NCBI RefSeq assembly: GCF_004345645.1
Contig: NZ_SLWS01000018.1
Location: 62,001 to 126,000 of the forward strand
Source: Actinocrispum wychmicini
GTDB taxonomy: Bacteria; Actinomycetota; Actinomycetes; Mycobacteriales; Pseudonocardiaceae
Reading direction: 5' to 3'
Length of the DNA: 64,000 bases
Shown: in pieces, positions 34,313-42,946 of the stretch
Numbering within the stretch: the first letter of the stretch is position 1
Layout of the letters: every line of letters begins with the position of its first letter
Position numbers and translations under genes: made by a program
The notes under the pieces: generated by a model
What the model saw: only the letters and a program-made list of their open reading frames with translations
What the model was told of the DNA's origin: nothing
Database searches by the model: none

Positions 34313-35860
34313 TCAGTCGCTCGTTGTTGTTGTTCCCGCCGCTTCCGTGACGTACGCATCGCGGAGCTTTCGCTTGTACAGCTTTCCGTTGGGATCGCGG
34401 GGCAGTTCGTCGATGTAGTCGATCGTGCGGGGCAGTTTGAACTTCGCCAGGCGTTCGCGGGCGTAGGCGAGGAGTTCCTCGGTCAACTCGTCGTTCGGCT
34501 CGACGCCGTCGGCCGGCTGGACGACCGCTTTGATCTCCTCGCCCCAGTCGGCGTGCGGCACGCCGAACACCGCTATGTCGGCGATTTTCGGGTGGACGGC
34601 CAGTTCTCCTTCGATCTCCGCCGGGTAGATGTTCACCCCGCCGGAGATGATCATGTCGCTCTTGCGGTCGCAGAGGTACAGGTAGCCGTCCTCGTCGAGA
34701 TATCCCACGTCGCCCAACGTGAACAGGTCGCCGACCCGGGCGGCCAGGGTTTTCGCCTTGTCCTTGTGGTACTCGAACGTGGCGGCGCCCATCTTCATGT
34801 ACACCAGGCCGGGTTCGCCCACGGGCATGTCGTCGCCGTTGTCGTCCAGTACCCGGACCACCGATCCGGGCCAGGCGCGGCCGACGGATCCTTGTTTGCG
34901 CAGCCATTCCTCGGCGGTGATCGAGGTTCCGCCGCCTTCGGTCGCCGCGTAGTACTCGACGACGACCGGGCCCCACCAGTCGAGCATCCGGCGTTTCGTC
35001 TCCAGCGGGCAGGGCGCGGCGCCGTGGATCATCGTGCGCAGGGAGGAAAGATCGTATCCGGTACGGACTTCCTCGGGCAGCGCCAGCAACCGGTGGAACT
35101 GGGTGGGGACCATGTGGCTGTGCGTGACCCGGTGGCGTTCGACCAGCCTGAGCATCTCCGCCGGATCCCACTTCTCCATCAGCACCACGGTGTGTCCCAT
35201 TTGGAGGGAGATGCCCACGAAGTTCAGCACCGCCGTGTGGTACAGCGGGGAGCCGCAGATGTGGACGTGGTCGTCGAACGGTTTCAGCCCGAAGATCCCG
35301 AAGAACCACAGGGACGCGGGCGGTACGGCGTCCGGGTCCTGGCCGGTCAGCGGGCGGCGGACGCCTTTGGGGCGGCCCGTGGTGCCCGAGGTGTACACCA
35401 TGGGCGCGCCGGCCGTTCGGTTCGCGGGCCGGCCGGTGCCGCCGTCGCCCAACGCCGAGAGCGGCTGGAATCCGGGGATGTCGCCGACGCCGAACCTGTG
35501 CGGCACGTCCGTGCCCGCTTCCACCGCCACGTCGGTGAATCGGGAGTGTGCGATGAAGATCTTCGCGCCGCTGTCCGAGATGATGTACGCGACCTCAGGA
35601 CCGACCAGGTGCCAGTTCACCGGCACGACGTACAAGCCGGTCTGCAGCACCGCGAAGTACAGCGCGACGAGGTCGGCCGAGTTGGGCAGGGCCATCACCA
35701 CGGTGTCACCGGCCTGAAGACCGAGGGACTGGAAGCCCCGGCCGAACCGGTTCGCCCGGTCGGCCAGCTCGCGGTAGGTCACCACCTCGCCGTCCGGGTC
35801 GATCACGGCCGGATGGTCGGGCAGCTCAGTGGCGATACCCCACAGCCCAAGCGCGGTCAT
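34313..35860 (-). CDS. Acyl-CoA synthetase (FadD4-like)
   Basis: 515 residues, ANL family: VYTSGTTGRPKGVRRPL P-loop, HGAAPCPLETKRRMLDWWGPVVVEYYAATEGGG, GDLFTLGDVGYLDEDGYLYLCDRKSDMIISGGVNIYPAEIE, and Lys in PRDPNGKLYKRKLR. The HGAAPCP...WWGPVxxEYY motif is shared with FadD1/FadD4-type ligases in mycobacteria, distinct from FadD19. The substrate is unproven; divergence from the ltp4/ltp3 unit across shared KstR-like boxes points to a sterol side-chain acid. ATG 35860 chosen; GTG 35866 is in frame. Confidence 0.87.
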   Translation of the reverse strand: MTALGLWGIATELPDHPAVIDPDGEVVTYRELADRANRFGRGFQSLGLQAGDTVVMALPNSADLVALYFAVLQTGLYVVPVNWHLVGPEVAYIISDSGAKIFIAHSRFTDVAVEAGTDVPHRFGVGDIPGFQPLSALGDGGTGRPANRTAGAPMVYTSGTTGRPKGVRRPLTGQDPDAVPPASLWFFGIFGLKPFDDHVHICGSPLYHTAVLNFVGISLQMGHTVVLMEKWDPAEMLRLVERHRVTHSHMVPTQFHRLLALPEEVRTGYDLSSLRTMIHGAAPCPLETKRRMLDWWGPVVVEYYAATEGGGTSITAEEWLRKQGSVGRAWPGSVVRVLDDNGDDMPVGEPGLVYMKMGAATFEYHKDKAKTLAARVGDLFTLGDVGYLDEDGYLYLCDRKSDMIISGGVNIYPAEIEGELAVHPKIADIAVFGVPHADWGEEIKAVVQPADGVEPNDELTEELLAYARERLAKFKLPRTIDYIDELPRDPNGKLYKRKLRDAYVTEAAGTTTTSD

Positions 35861-35871
35861 ACCCACAAAAC

Positions 35872-35885
35872 TAGAACGTGTTACC
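35872..35885. promoter_or_regulatory. KstR-like box upstream of the FadD4-like gene
   Basis: TAGAACGTGTTACC matches TnnAACnnGTTnnA except the last base and lies 12 bases ahead of the minus-strand start, close enough that the transcript may be nearly leaderless. Confidence 0.75.
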
Positions 35886-35927
35886 TCAGATAGGCAACAC
35901 CTGGATACGCTTGGTTGCCGGCAAGAT

Positions 35928-35941
35928 GAGAACGTGTTTCA
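35928..35941. promoter_or_regulatory. KstR-like box upstream of the DUF35-ltp4-ltp3 unit
   Basis: GAGAACGTGTTTCA matches the consensus except the first base. It ends eight bases before the GTG start at 35950. Confidence 0.75.
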
Positions 35942-35949
35942 CTTGCCGA

Positions 35950-36903
35950 GTGACCCCGCTCAGCGCACCGCTCACCGTGGCGTTCGACTACACCCGGTCG
36001 CTCGGTCCGGTCCTCGGCCGGTTCGTCACGGGCCTGCGCGACCGCCGTGTCGAAGGGATCCGCGGCTCTGACGGCCGCGTCCACGTGCCGCCGGTCGAGT
36101 TCGACCCGGTCACCGCCGCGCGGCTCACCGAATGGGTGCCCGTCGGGTCCGCCGGCACGGTCACCACCTGGACCTGGGTCGCCGAACCGGACGAAGGGCA
36201 GCCGCTGGACCGGCCGTTCGCGTGGGCGTTGGTCAAGCTGGACGGCGCCGACACCGCGATCCTGCACGCCGTGGACGTCCCTTCCGCCGACGCCATGGCC
36301 ACCGGGATGCGGGTCCGGATCCGCTGGGCGGCCGAACCCGTGGGCAGCATCCACGACATCGCCTGTTTCGAGCCCGGCGAAGCCGCCGGGATCACTGTGA
36401 TCGAGGAAAGACCGCCGGGCGAGCCCGTGACCATGCTGACCACGCCGGTCCGCTTGAACTACACGCATTCCGCGTCCGAGGAGGAAAGCCGTTACCTGCG
36501 TGGCCTCGCCGAAGGACGGCTGCTGGGTCAACGATGTCCGGTCTGCCGCAAGGTGTACATCCCGCCGCGCGGTGCCTGCCCCACCGACGGTGTGCCCACT
36601 GTGGACGAAGTCGAGCTGCCCGATCGCGGCACAGTGACCACGTTCTGCGTCGTGAACGTCCCGTTCCTGGGCCAACGGATCGAACCGCCGTACGTGGCCG
36701 CGTACGTCCTGTTGGACGGCGCCGACATCCCGTTCCAACACCTGGTTCTCGGCTGTGACGCGGCCGAGGTCCGGATGGGGATGCGAGTCAGGGCGCACTG
36801 GCGGCCACGGGCCGAATGGACCACGTCGTTGCGGAACATCGACCACTTCGAGCCGAGCGGCGAACCGGACGCGCCGTTCGACACCTACTCCCAGCACCTG
36901 TGA
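35950..36903 (+). CDS. DUF35/OB-fold protein with two zinc-ribbon-type modules (Rv3521-like)
   Basis: 317 residues. Two halves repeat a DUF35 pattern: residues 1-150 (DYTRSLGPVLGRFVTGLRDRRVEGIRGSDGRVHVPP) and 165-310, the latter with a Cys4 zinc ribbon (GQRCPVCRKVYIPPRGACPTDG). The former half lacks the Cys set. DUF35 proteins partner with Ltp thiolase-fold aldolases (as ChsH2 C-terminal domain does with Ltp2), and the next two genes encode such enzymes. GTG 35950 is chosen because the upstream frame crosses the KstR-like box. Confidence 0.85.
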   Translation: MTPLSAPLTVAFDYTRSLGPVLGRFVTGLRDRRVEGIRGSDGRVHVPPVEFDPVTAARLTEWVPVGSAGTVTTWTWVAEPDEGQPLDRPFAWALVKLDGADTAILHAVDVPSADAMATGMRVRIRWAAEPVGSIHDIACFEPGEAAGITVIEERPPGEPVTMLTTPVRLNYTHSASEEESRYLRGLAEGRLLGQRCPVCRKVYIPPRGACPTDGVPTVDEVELPDRGTVTTFCVVNVPFLGQRIEPPYVAAYVLLDGADIPFQHLVLGCDAAEVRMGMRVRAHWRPRAEWTTSLRNIDHFEPSGEPDAPFDTYSQHL

Positions 36904-37967
36904 GGCCTGTGGTGAGAGACGTCGCGGTAGTGGGTTTCGCCCAGGCTCCTGCGGTCCGACGAACCCACGGCACCACCAACGGCGTGGAGATGCTGGTACC
37001 TGTGCTCCAAGAGGTCCTCGCCGGCACCGGGCTGTCCAAAGGAGACATCGGGTTCTGGTGTTCCGGCTCGTCGGACTACATCGCTGGCCGGTCGTTCTCG
37101 TTCGTCGCCGCGGTCGACGCGATCGGCGCGGTGCCGCCGATCAACGAGTCCCATGTGGAGTCCGACGGCGCGTGGGCGCTGTACGAGGCGTGGGTGAAGA
37201 TCCAGACCGGCGAAGTGGACACCGCGCTGGTGTACGGCTTCGGCAAGTCCTCGGCGGGCAAGCTGCGGCGGACGTTGACCATGCAGCTCGACCCGTACAC
37301 CGTCGGCCCGCTGTGGCCGGACTCGATCAGCGTCGCCGGGCTGCAGGCCCGCGCGGGACTGGACCGCGGCTGCTGGACGGCCCGCGAGATGGCGCGGGTC
37401 GCCGCGCGAAGTCGGGCCGACGCGCGCGACAACCCGATGGCCCAGCTCAAAGGCGAGTTCGACGTCGACGCGTTGCTCGACGAGCCGTACCTGGCCGATC
37501 CGTTGCGGAAACACGACTGCGCGCCCATCACCGACGGCGCCGCCGCGGTCGTTCTCGCCGCCGCGGGACGTGCCCAGGAGGTGTGCGAGCGGCCGGCGTG
37601 GATCACCGGGATCGCGCACCGGGTCGACTCCGCCAACCTCGGCGGCCGGGACCTGACCACGTCGCCGTCGACCGTCGCCGCCGCCCGCGACGCCGGACTG
37701 GACACAGTGGACGTCGCTGAGCTGCACGCCCCCTTCACCCACCAGGAGCTGCTGTTGCGCCGCGAGCTGGGGCTGAACGGGACGACCAGGATCAACCCGT
37801 CCGGCGGCGCGCTGTGCGGCAACCCGATGTTCGCGGCCGGCCTGATCCGGATCGGCGAGGCGGCCCGGCAGGTCACCGAAGGGCACGCGGACCGGGCGCT
37901 CGCGCACGCCACGAGCGGGCCGGCGCTGCAACAGAACCTGGTGTGCGTGATGGAAGGACGCGACTGA
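36900..37967 (+). CDS. ltp4: Thiolase-fold lipid-transfer-type aldolase (Ltp4-like)
   Basis: About 355 residues. DVAVVGFAQAPAVRRTHGTTNGVEMLVPVL, ESDGAWALYEAWVKIQTGEVDTALVYGFGKSS, DGAAAVVLAA, ELHAPFTHQELLLRRELG and NPSGGALCGNPMFAAGLIRIGEAA are typical of the SCP2-thiolase/Ltp family. In Rhodococcus ltp3 and ltp4 are needed to degrade sterols with C-24 branches, where they act as aldol-cleaving enzymes with a DUF35 partner. Start uncertain: GTG 36900 overlaps the upstream stop; GTG 36909 and 36912 are in frame. Confidence 0.88.
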   Translation: MRPVVRDVAVVGFAQAPAVRRTHGTTNGVEMLVPVLQEVLAGTGLSKGDIGFWCSGSSDYIAGRSFSFVAAVDAIGAVPPINESHVESDGAWALYEAWVKIQTGEVDTALVYGFGKSSAGKLRRTLTMQLDPYTVGPLWPDSISVAGLQARAGLDRGCWTAREMARVAARSRADARDNPMAQLKGEFDVDALLDEPYLADPLRKHDCAPITDGAAAVVLAAAGRAQEVCERPAWITGIAHRVDSANLGGRDLTTSPSTVAAARDAGLDTVDVAELHAPFTHQELLLRRELGLNGTTRINPSGGALCGNPMFAAGLIRIGEAARQVTEGHADRALAHATSGPALQQNLVCVMEGRD

Positions 37968-39121
37968 TGGCCGGACAGCTGGCCGCGGTGATCGGCACCG
38001 GGCAGACCCACCACACCGCCAAGCGGCTGGACGTGTCCATGGCCGGGCTGTGCCGGGAAGCCGTCGACCGGGCGCTCGCGGACGCGGCCGTGGACTGGCC
38101 GGACATCGACGCGGTCGTCGTCGGCAAGGCGCCGGACATGTTCGAAGGCGTCATGATGCCCGAACTGTTCCTCGCGGACGCCTTGGGCGCCAACGGGAAG
38201 CCGCTGCTGCGCGTGCACACGGCCGGCTCGGTCGGCGGGTCGACCGCGAACGTCGCCGCCAGCCTCGTGCAGGGCGGCGTGCACCGGCGGGTGCTCGCGG
38301 TGGCGTTCGAGAAACAGTCCGAGTCGAACGCCATGTGGGCGCTGTCGATCCCGACACCGTTCGTCATGCCCGTGCACGCCGGCGCGGGCGGCTACTTCGC
38401 GCCGCACGTGCGTTCGTACATCCGCAGGTCGGGCGCGCCGGAGCACATCGGCGCGATGGTCGCCGCGAAGGACCGCCGCAATGGGGCGTTGAACCCGTAC
38501 GCACACCTGAAACAACCGGACATCACGGTCGAATCGGTCCGTGCGTCGAAGATGCTGTGGGACCCGATCCGGTACGACGAGACGTGCCCGTCGTCCGACG
38601 GTGCCTGCGCGGTCGTCATCGCCGACGAGTCGACCGCCGGCGAAGGCGCCGCGTGGATCACCGCGACCGCGATGCGGACCGAGCCGACCACGTTCGCCGG
38701 ACGCGATCAGGTGAATCCGCGGGCGGGCCGGGACGCGGCCGCGGCGCTGTGGCGGCAGGCCGGCATCACGGACCCGTTGAGCGAGGTCGACGTCGCCGAG
38801 ATCTACGTGCCGTTCTCCTGGTTCGAACCGATGTGGCTGGAGAACCTCGGGTTCGCCGCGGCCGGTCAGGGCTGGAAACTGACCGAGGCCGGCGAGACCG
38901 CGCTGGGTGGGCAACTGCCGGTGAACCCGTCGGGTGGCGTGCTGTCGTCGAACCCGATCGGCGCGTCCGGGCTGATCCGGTTCGCCGAGGCCGCGGCGCA
39001 GGTGATGGGTCGAGCCGGCGCCCACCAGGTGGGTGATGCAAGGGTGGCTCTGGGTCACGCGTACGGCGGAGGTTCGCAATACTTCGCGATGTGGATAGTG
39101 AGCGCGAACAAACCGGCCTGA
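37967..39121 (+). CDS. ltp3: Thiolase-fold lipid-transfer-type aldolase (Ltp3-like)
   Basis: 384 residues: AAVIGTGQTHHTAKRLDVSMAGLCREAVDRALADA, VGKAPDMFEGVMMPELFLADALG, HTAGSVGGSTANVAASLVQGG, FEPMWLENLGFAAAGQGWKL and NPSGGVLSSNPIGASGLIRFAEAA. It follows Ltp3, the partner of Ltp4 in degradation of C-24-branched sterol side chains. ATG 37967 overlaps the ltp4 stop by one base. The 3' end overlaps the start of the next SDR by 31 bases. Confidence 0.88.
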   Translation: MAGQLAAVIGTGQTHHTAKRLDVSMAGLCREAVDRALADAAVDWPDIDAVVVGKAPDMFEGVMMPELFLADALGANGKPLLRVHTAGSVGGSTANVAASLVQGGVHRRVLAVAFEKQSESNAMWALSIPTPFVMPVHAGAGGYFAPHVRSYIRRSGAPEHIGAMVAAKDRRNGALNPYAHLKQPDITVESVRASKMLWDPIRYDETCPSSDGACAVVIADESTAGEGAAWITATAMRTEPTTFAGRDQVNPRAGRDAAAALWRQAGITDPLSEVDVAEIYVPFSWFEPMWLENLGFAAAGQGWKLTEAGETALGGQLPVNPSGGVLSSNPIGASGLIRFAEAAAQVMGRAGAHQVGDARVALGHAYGGGSQYFAMWIVSANKPA

Positions 39122-39804
39122 GAACGGCCCTCGTCACCGGCGGCACCGGCGGCCTGGGCACCGCCGTGACCGCCCGGTTCCTGCATGAGGGGTGGCGGGT
39201 CGTCGTGCCGTGGGTGGCGCCCGGCGAACTGCCCCGGCTGCCCCGGCACAAGATGCTGGAGCTGACCGAGACCAACCTGTTCGACGACGACGCGGTCGCC
39301 TCGTGCGTCGAACTGGCCGCCAGCCGCGAGGACGCACCCCTACAGGCCGTGGTCAACCTGGTCGGCGGCTTCAGCATGGCCGGCCGGGTGCACGAGACCC
39401 CGATCGAGGACTTCGAGTCCCAACTGCGCCTGAACCTGCGGCCCACCTACCTGGCCTGCCACCACACCCTGCCGCACATGCTGAAGACCGGCGGCTCGAT
39501 CGTGTGCGTGTCCAGCCGGGCCGTGCGCCGCCCGTTCTCCCGCGCCGCCGGGTACATCACGGCCAAAGCCGCCGTCCTCGCCCTGGTGGACTCGCTGGCG
39601 GTCGAGTACAAACTGGAGGGAGTCCGGATCAACGCGGTCCTGCCCAGCACGATCGACACCCCGGGAAACCGCGCCGCCAACCCGGACGCCGACTACAGCC
39701 GCTGGGTGAAACCCGAGCGGATCGCGGACGTCATCCACTATCTCTGCACCGACAGCGCCAGCGCCATCACCGGAACCCACTTGGACGTCCCCGGCCGGGT
39801 GTGA
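39091..39804 (+). CDS. SDR-family oxidoreductase in the ltp unit
   Basis: 237 residues. Cofactor motif LVTGGTGGLGTAVTARFLHEGW, a changed NNAG region (VVNLVGGFSMAG), catalytic Ser-Tyr-Lys in CVSSRAVRRPFSRAAGYITAKAAVLALV, and INAVLPSTIDTPGNR. The GTG start at 39091 lies within the end of ltp3 (31-base overlap), indicating translational coupling. Its substrate is unknown but co-expression with ltp4/ltp3 points to a side-chain fragment such as the branched aldehyde or ketone released by those aldolases. Confidence 0.8.
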   Translation: MDSEREQTGLRTALVTGGTGGLGTAVTARFLHEGWRVVVPWVAPGELPRLPRHKMLELTETNLFDDDAVASCVELAASREDAPLQAVVNLVGGFSMAGRVHETPIEDFESQLRLNLRPTYLACHHTLPHMLKTGGSIVCVSSRAVRRPFSRAAGYITAKAAVLALVDSLAVEYKLEGVRINAVLPSTIDTPGNRAANPDADYSRWVKPERIADVIHYLCTDSASAITGTHLDVPGRV

Positions 39805-39807
39805 GCG

Positions 39808-41031
39808 CTATGCGTACGTGACCGGGAACTCCTTGATCGAGTTCAGCCAGCCGGAGCGCAGCCGCACCGGCTGCCGGGCCATGGTGATGTTCGGCATCTG
39901 GTCGGCGATCGCGTTGAAGATCAGCTCGATCTCCAGGCGGGCCAGGTTCGCGCCCACGCAGTAGTGCGCGCCCGTGCCACCGAACCCGAGGTGCGGGTTG
40001 GGATCGCGGCCGATGTCGAAGCGCTCCGGGTGGTCGAAGACGTCGGAGTCGAAGTTCGCCGAGCTGTAGTACAGGCCGAGCCGTTGGCCGGCCTTGATCG
40101 CCACCCCGGCCAGCTCGGTGTCGGCCATGGCGGTGCGTTGGAACACCATCACCGGGGTCGCCCAGCGGACGATCTCGTCGGCGGCCGTGGCCGGGCGTTC
40201 GGCCTTGAACCGCTCCCACTGGGCCGGGTGCTCCAGGAAGGCGTGCATACCGTGGGTGATCGCGTTGCGTGTGGTCTCGTTGCCGGCGACCGCGAGCAGC
40301 AGCACGAAGAAGCCGAACTCGTCCGAGGCCAGTGCCTCGCCGTCGATGTCGGCGTGCACCAACGTGGTGACGATGTCGTGGGCGGGACAGCGTTTGCGGT
40401 CCTCGGCCATCTGCCAGGAGTAGCCGAGCAGTTCCGCGGACGCCAACTCCGGCTGGGAGGCCGACGGGTCGTCGTACGAGATCATCCGGTTCGACCAGTC
40501 GAACAGTTTGTGCCGGTCGTCCTGCGGCACGCCCAGTAACTCGGCGATCGCCTGCAACGGCAGCTCGCAGGCGATGTCCCGGACGAAGTCGCCGGTGCCC
40601 TCGGTGGCCGCGGTCTTCACGATCCGCTCGGCCCGGTCGGCGAGCGCGTCCCGCAGGCTGTTGATGGCCCGTGGGGTGAAGCCGCGTTGGATGATGGCGC
40701 GGACCTTGGTGTGCTGCGGCGGGTCCATGTTCAGCATGATCAGCCGCTGGGCCTCGATCTTCTCCCGGGTGATGTCCGGGCCGAACCGGATGATCGCGGT
40801 GTTCTCCCGGGTGGAGAACAGCTCGGCGTTGCGGGACACCTCCTTGACGTCCGCGTGCCGGGTGACCACCCAGTAGCCGTCGTCGTCGAAGCCGCAGTCC
40901 CGGTTGGGGGTCGCGTTCCACCACACGGGTGCCGTGCGCCGAAGCTCGGCGAACTCCGCGTGCGGAATTCGGGCGGCGTACACGTCCGGGTCGGTGAAGT
41001 CGAAGCCTTCGGGGATCCTGGGCTCGGCCAC
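39808..41031 (-). CDS. cyp125: Steroid C26-monooxygenase, cytochrome P450 CYP125 type
   Basis: 407 residues. The I-helix AVAGNETTRNAITHGM, ExxR region, PERFDIGRDPNPHLGFGGTGAHYCVGANLARLEIELIF with the haem Cys, and N-terminal IPEGFDFTDPDVYAARIPHAEFAELRRTAPVWWN follow CYP125 of M. tuberculosis and Rhodococcus. It oxidises the sterol side chain terminal methyl to the C26 acid. GTG 41031 follows GAGGAGG at good spacing; the longer frame to 41106 is rejected. Divergent from fadA5, the arrangement conserved in mycobacteria. Confidence 0.95.
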   Translation of the reverse strand: MAEPRIPEGFDFTDPDVYAARIPHAEFAELRRTAPVWWNATPNRDCGFDDDGYWVVTRHADVKEVSRNAELFSTRENTAIIRFGPDITREKIEAQRLIMLNMDPPQHTKVRAIIQRGFTPRAINSLRDALADRAERIVKTAATEGTGDFVRDIACELPLQAIAELLGVPQDDRHKLFDWSNRMISYDDPSASQPELASAELLGYSWQMAEDRKRCPAHDIVTTLVHADIDGEALASDEFGFFVLLLAVAGNETTRNAITHGMHAFLEHPAQWERFKAERPATAADEIVRWATPVMVFQRTAMADTELAGVAIKAGQRLGLYYSSANFDSDVFDHPERFDIGRDPNPHLGFGGTGAHYCVGANLARLEIELIFNAIADQMPNITMARQPVRLRSGWLNSIKEFPVTYA

Positions 41032-41076
41032 AGCTTGCCTCCTCGATTGCCCCACCACAGTGTGGTCACAAGCACG

Positions 41077-41090
41077 TGAAACACGTTCTA
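41077..41090. promoter_or_regulatory. KstR box upstream of cyp125
   Basis: TGAAACACGTTCTA is a perfect match to TnnAACnnGTTnnA, 46-59 bases ahead of the cyp125 start on the minus strand. Confidence 0.82.
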
Positions 41091-41157
41091 CCGTGGATCT
41101 AAGCATACAGTGTTAACTGAACGGAAGACCTGGCGCGAGATTCACCTTGCCCCCAGC

Positions 41158-41171
41158 AAGAACATGTTCTA
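41158..41171. promoter_or_regulatory. KstR-like box upstream of fadA5
   Basis: AAGAACATGTTCTA matches the consensus except the first base and lies 38-51 bases before the fadA5 start. Confidence 0.75.
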
Positions 41172-41208
41172 CTTTTCGATCAGTGACAACGAGGTGAGGA
41201 GCCGTCGA

Positions 41209-42327
41209 GTGGGCACTGCGGTGATCGTCGAAGCGGTACGCACCCCGATCGGGAAACGTGGCGGATGGCTGGCCCACCTGCACGCGGCGGAGTTGCTCGG
41301 CGCCGCCCAACGCGCGGTCGTCGAACGCTCCGGCATCGACCCCGCGTCGGTGGAACAGGTAGCCGGCGGCTGCGTCACCCAGGCGGGTGAGCAGTCGAAC
41401 AACATCACCCGCACGGGGTGGTTGCACGCCGGCCTGCCGGCATCCACCGGATGCATGACCGTCGACTGCCAGTGCGGCTCCGCCCAGCAGTCCATCCACC
41501 TCATCGCCGGCCTCATCGCCACGGACGCCATCTCGGTCGGGATCGGCTGCGGCGTGGAGGCGATGAGCCGCGTCCCGCTGCGGGCGAACGTCGGCACGGA
41601 CGCCGGAACACCGCGTCCGTCGTCGTGGGACATCGACCTGCCGAACCAGTACGTGGCCGCCGAGCGGATCGCGGTCCGCCGCGGCTTCACGCGCGCGGAC
41701 ATCGACGCCTTCGGCGTGCGCTCACAAGCACGCGCACGAGCCGCGTGGGATGCCGGACACTTCGACTCGCAAGTCGTCCGTGTCGGCGACGTCCGCCGGG
41801 ACCAGGGCCTGCGGGACACCACAGTGGACGGTCTGGCCGGCCTGAAACCGGTCATGGACAACGGTGTCCACACCGCGGGAACGTCGTCGCAGATCTCCGA
41901 CGGCGCCGCGGCGGTCATGCTGATGGACGCCGACCGGGCGCGGGCACTGGGCCTGCGTCCCCGGGCGCGGATCGTGGCGCAGTGCCTGGTCGGGGCCGAG
42001 CCGTACTACCACCTGGACGGGCCGGTGCAGGCGACCGCGCGTGTGTTGGAACGCAGCGGGATGAAGATCGGCGACCTGGACCTGTTCGAGGTGAACGAGG
42101 CGTTCGCGTCGGTCGTGCTGTCGTGGATGAGCGCGCACCGCCCGGACGAGGACCGGGTCAACGTGAACGGTGGCGCGATCGCCCTCGGCCATCCGGTCGG
42201 CAGCACGGGCGCCCGGCTGATCACCACGGCCCTGCACGAACTGGAACGTCGTGACGGCACGCTCGCGTTGATCACGATGTGCGCGGGCGGCGCGTTGGCC
42301 ACCGCGACCATCATCGAACGGATCTGA
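41209..42327 (+). CDS. fadA5: Steroid side-chain thiolase FadA5
   Basis: 372 residues. The acylated Cys lies in VDCQCGSAQQSIHLIAGL, His in VNGGAIALGHPVGSTG and the second Cys in ALITMCAGGALA. The stretches VEAVRTPIGKRGGWLAHLHAAELLGA, GGCVTQAGEQSNNITRTGWLHAGLP and VGAEPYYHLDGPVQATARVLE closely follow mycobacterial FadA5, which thiolyses 3-oxosteroid side-chain acyl-CoAs. GTG 41209 follows GAGGTGAGGAG. The longer frame to 41110 would include the KstR box and is rejected. Confidence 0.95.
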   Translation: MGTAVIVEAVRTPIGKRGGWLAHLHAAELLGAAQRAVVERSGIDPASVEQVAGGCVTQAGEQSNNITRTGWLHAGLPASTGCMTVDCQCGSAQQSIHLIAGLIATDAISVGIGCGVEAMSRVPLRANVGTDAGTPRPSSWDIDLPNQYVAAERIAVRRGFTRADIDAFGVRSQARARAAWDAGHFDSQVVRVGDVRRDQGLRDTTVDGLAGLKPVMDNGVHTAGTSSQISDGAAAVMLMDADRARALGLRPRARIVAQCLVGAEPYYHLDGPVQATARVLERSGMKIGDLDLFEVNEAFASVVLSWMSAHRPDEDRVNVNGGAIALGHPVGSTGARLITTALHELERRDGTLALITMCAGGALATATIIERI

Positions 42328-42333
42328 TCAAAA

Positions 42334-42404
42334 GATTCGTCGAATCATCGGACTACCCGACAGGAAATGTCGTTCACGGTCGCTTTCATGAAATAAACGA
42401 CCGT
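42334..42404. promoter_or_regulatory. Hairpins between fadA5 and the unknown pair
   Basis: GATTCG-T-CGAATC (42334-42346) directly follows the fadA5 stop, and ACGGTCG (42376-42382) pairs with CGACCGT (42398-42404) around an internal palindrome TTTCATGAAA. One may end fadA5 transcription; the other may be an operator or terminator. Neither has a T-rich tail. Confidence 0.45.
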
Positions 42405-42448
42405 ATCACCTGACAGATCCTGTGCTGGCCGCATGTACAGTCGCCGCC

Positions 42449-42946
42449 GTGCCCAATGAATTGATTCGCGTCCGGGCCGGGCGCGCTGTCCTGAGCGATG
42501 CGGTCTTCAAGGTGGCGGATGTGCTCAATCCGCTCGGCGCCGCGGCCAAGATCGTCGCCACGCTCGGCGCCTGCAGTATCGAGCTGATGACCATGCGGTC
42601 GGAGCGGCAACGGTTGGCCGCCGCCCGCGATACCGCGCTTGAAGTGCTGAAAACCCGACAAGGCGTGATCATCGGCCTGTTCGAGCTCAATGCCCGGGAG
42701 AGCACCGAGGTGAGTATCGACCGGCGGGAATTCCGACAGGTCTTTCGAGAGATGTCCGCGGCCTCCCGCGACCACAAGTCCGCGGACAGCTTCCGCGTGG
42801 CCGCGATGGGCACCGTGCAGATCATGTCGGCGAGCCTGGTCAACCTGCACACGGCCGCCGGCGACCGGCTCGTGCGGTTGAGCGACTCGCTGAACCTCGG
42901 CAACACGCGCGCGGCCGTCGAAGCGCTGAGAGCCATCGGCAGATAG
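42449..42946 (+). CDS. Hypothetical protein, helical, first of an unknown pair
   Basis: 165 residues from GTG 42449 (GTG 42422 is an alternative). Mostly helical, with one moderately hydrophobic stretch (LNPLGAAAKIVATLGACSIEL) near residues 26-46, a basic segment (RSERQRLAAARD) and no catalytic motif that I recognise. The ATG of the next gene follows the TAG stop immediately. A membrane-associated or scaffold role with the second protein is only a guess. Confidence 0.6.
   Translation: MPNELIRVRAGRAVLSDAVFKVADVLNPLGAAAKIVATLGACSIELMTMRSERQRLAAARDTALEVLKTRQGVIIGLFELNARESTEVSIDRREFRQVFREMSAASRDHKSADSFRVAAMGTVQIMSASLVNLHTAAGDRLVRLSDSLNLGNTRAAVEALRAIGR

Noticed and set aside
33745..35309. Open frames running through the palindromes, some into the FadD4-like gene
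   Set aside because: They are forced by the repeat arms and by mirror frames of the ligase gene; translations repeat the same short palindromic words on both strands.
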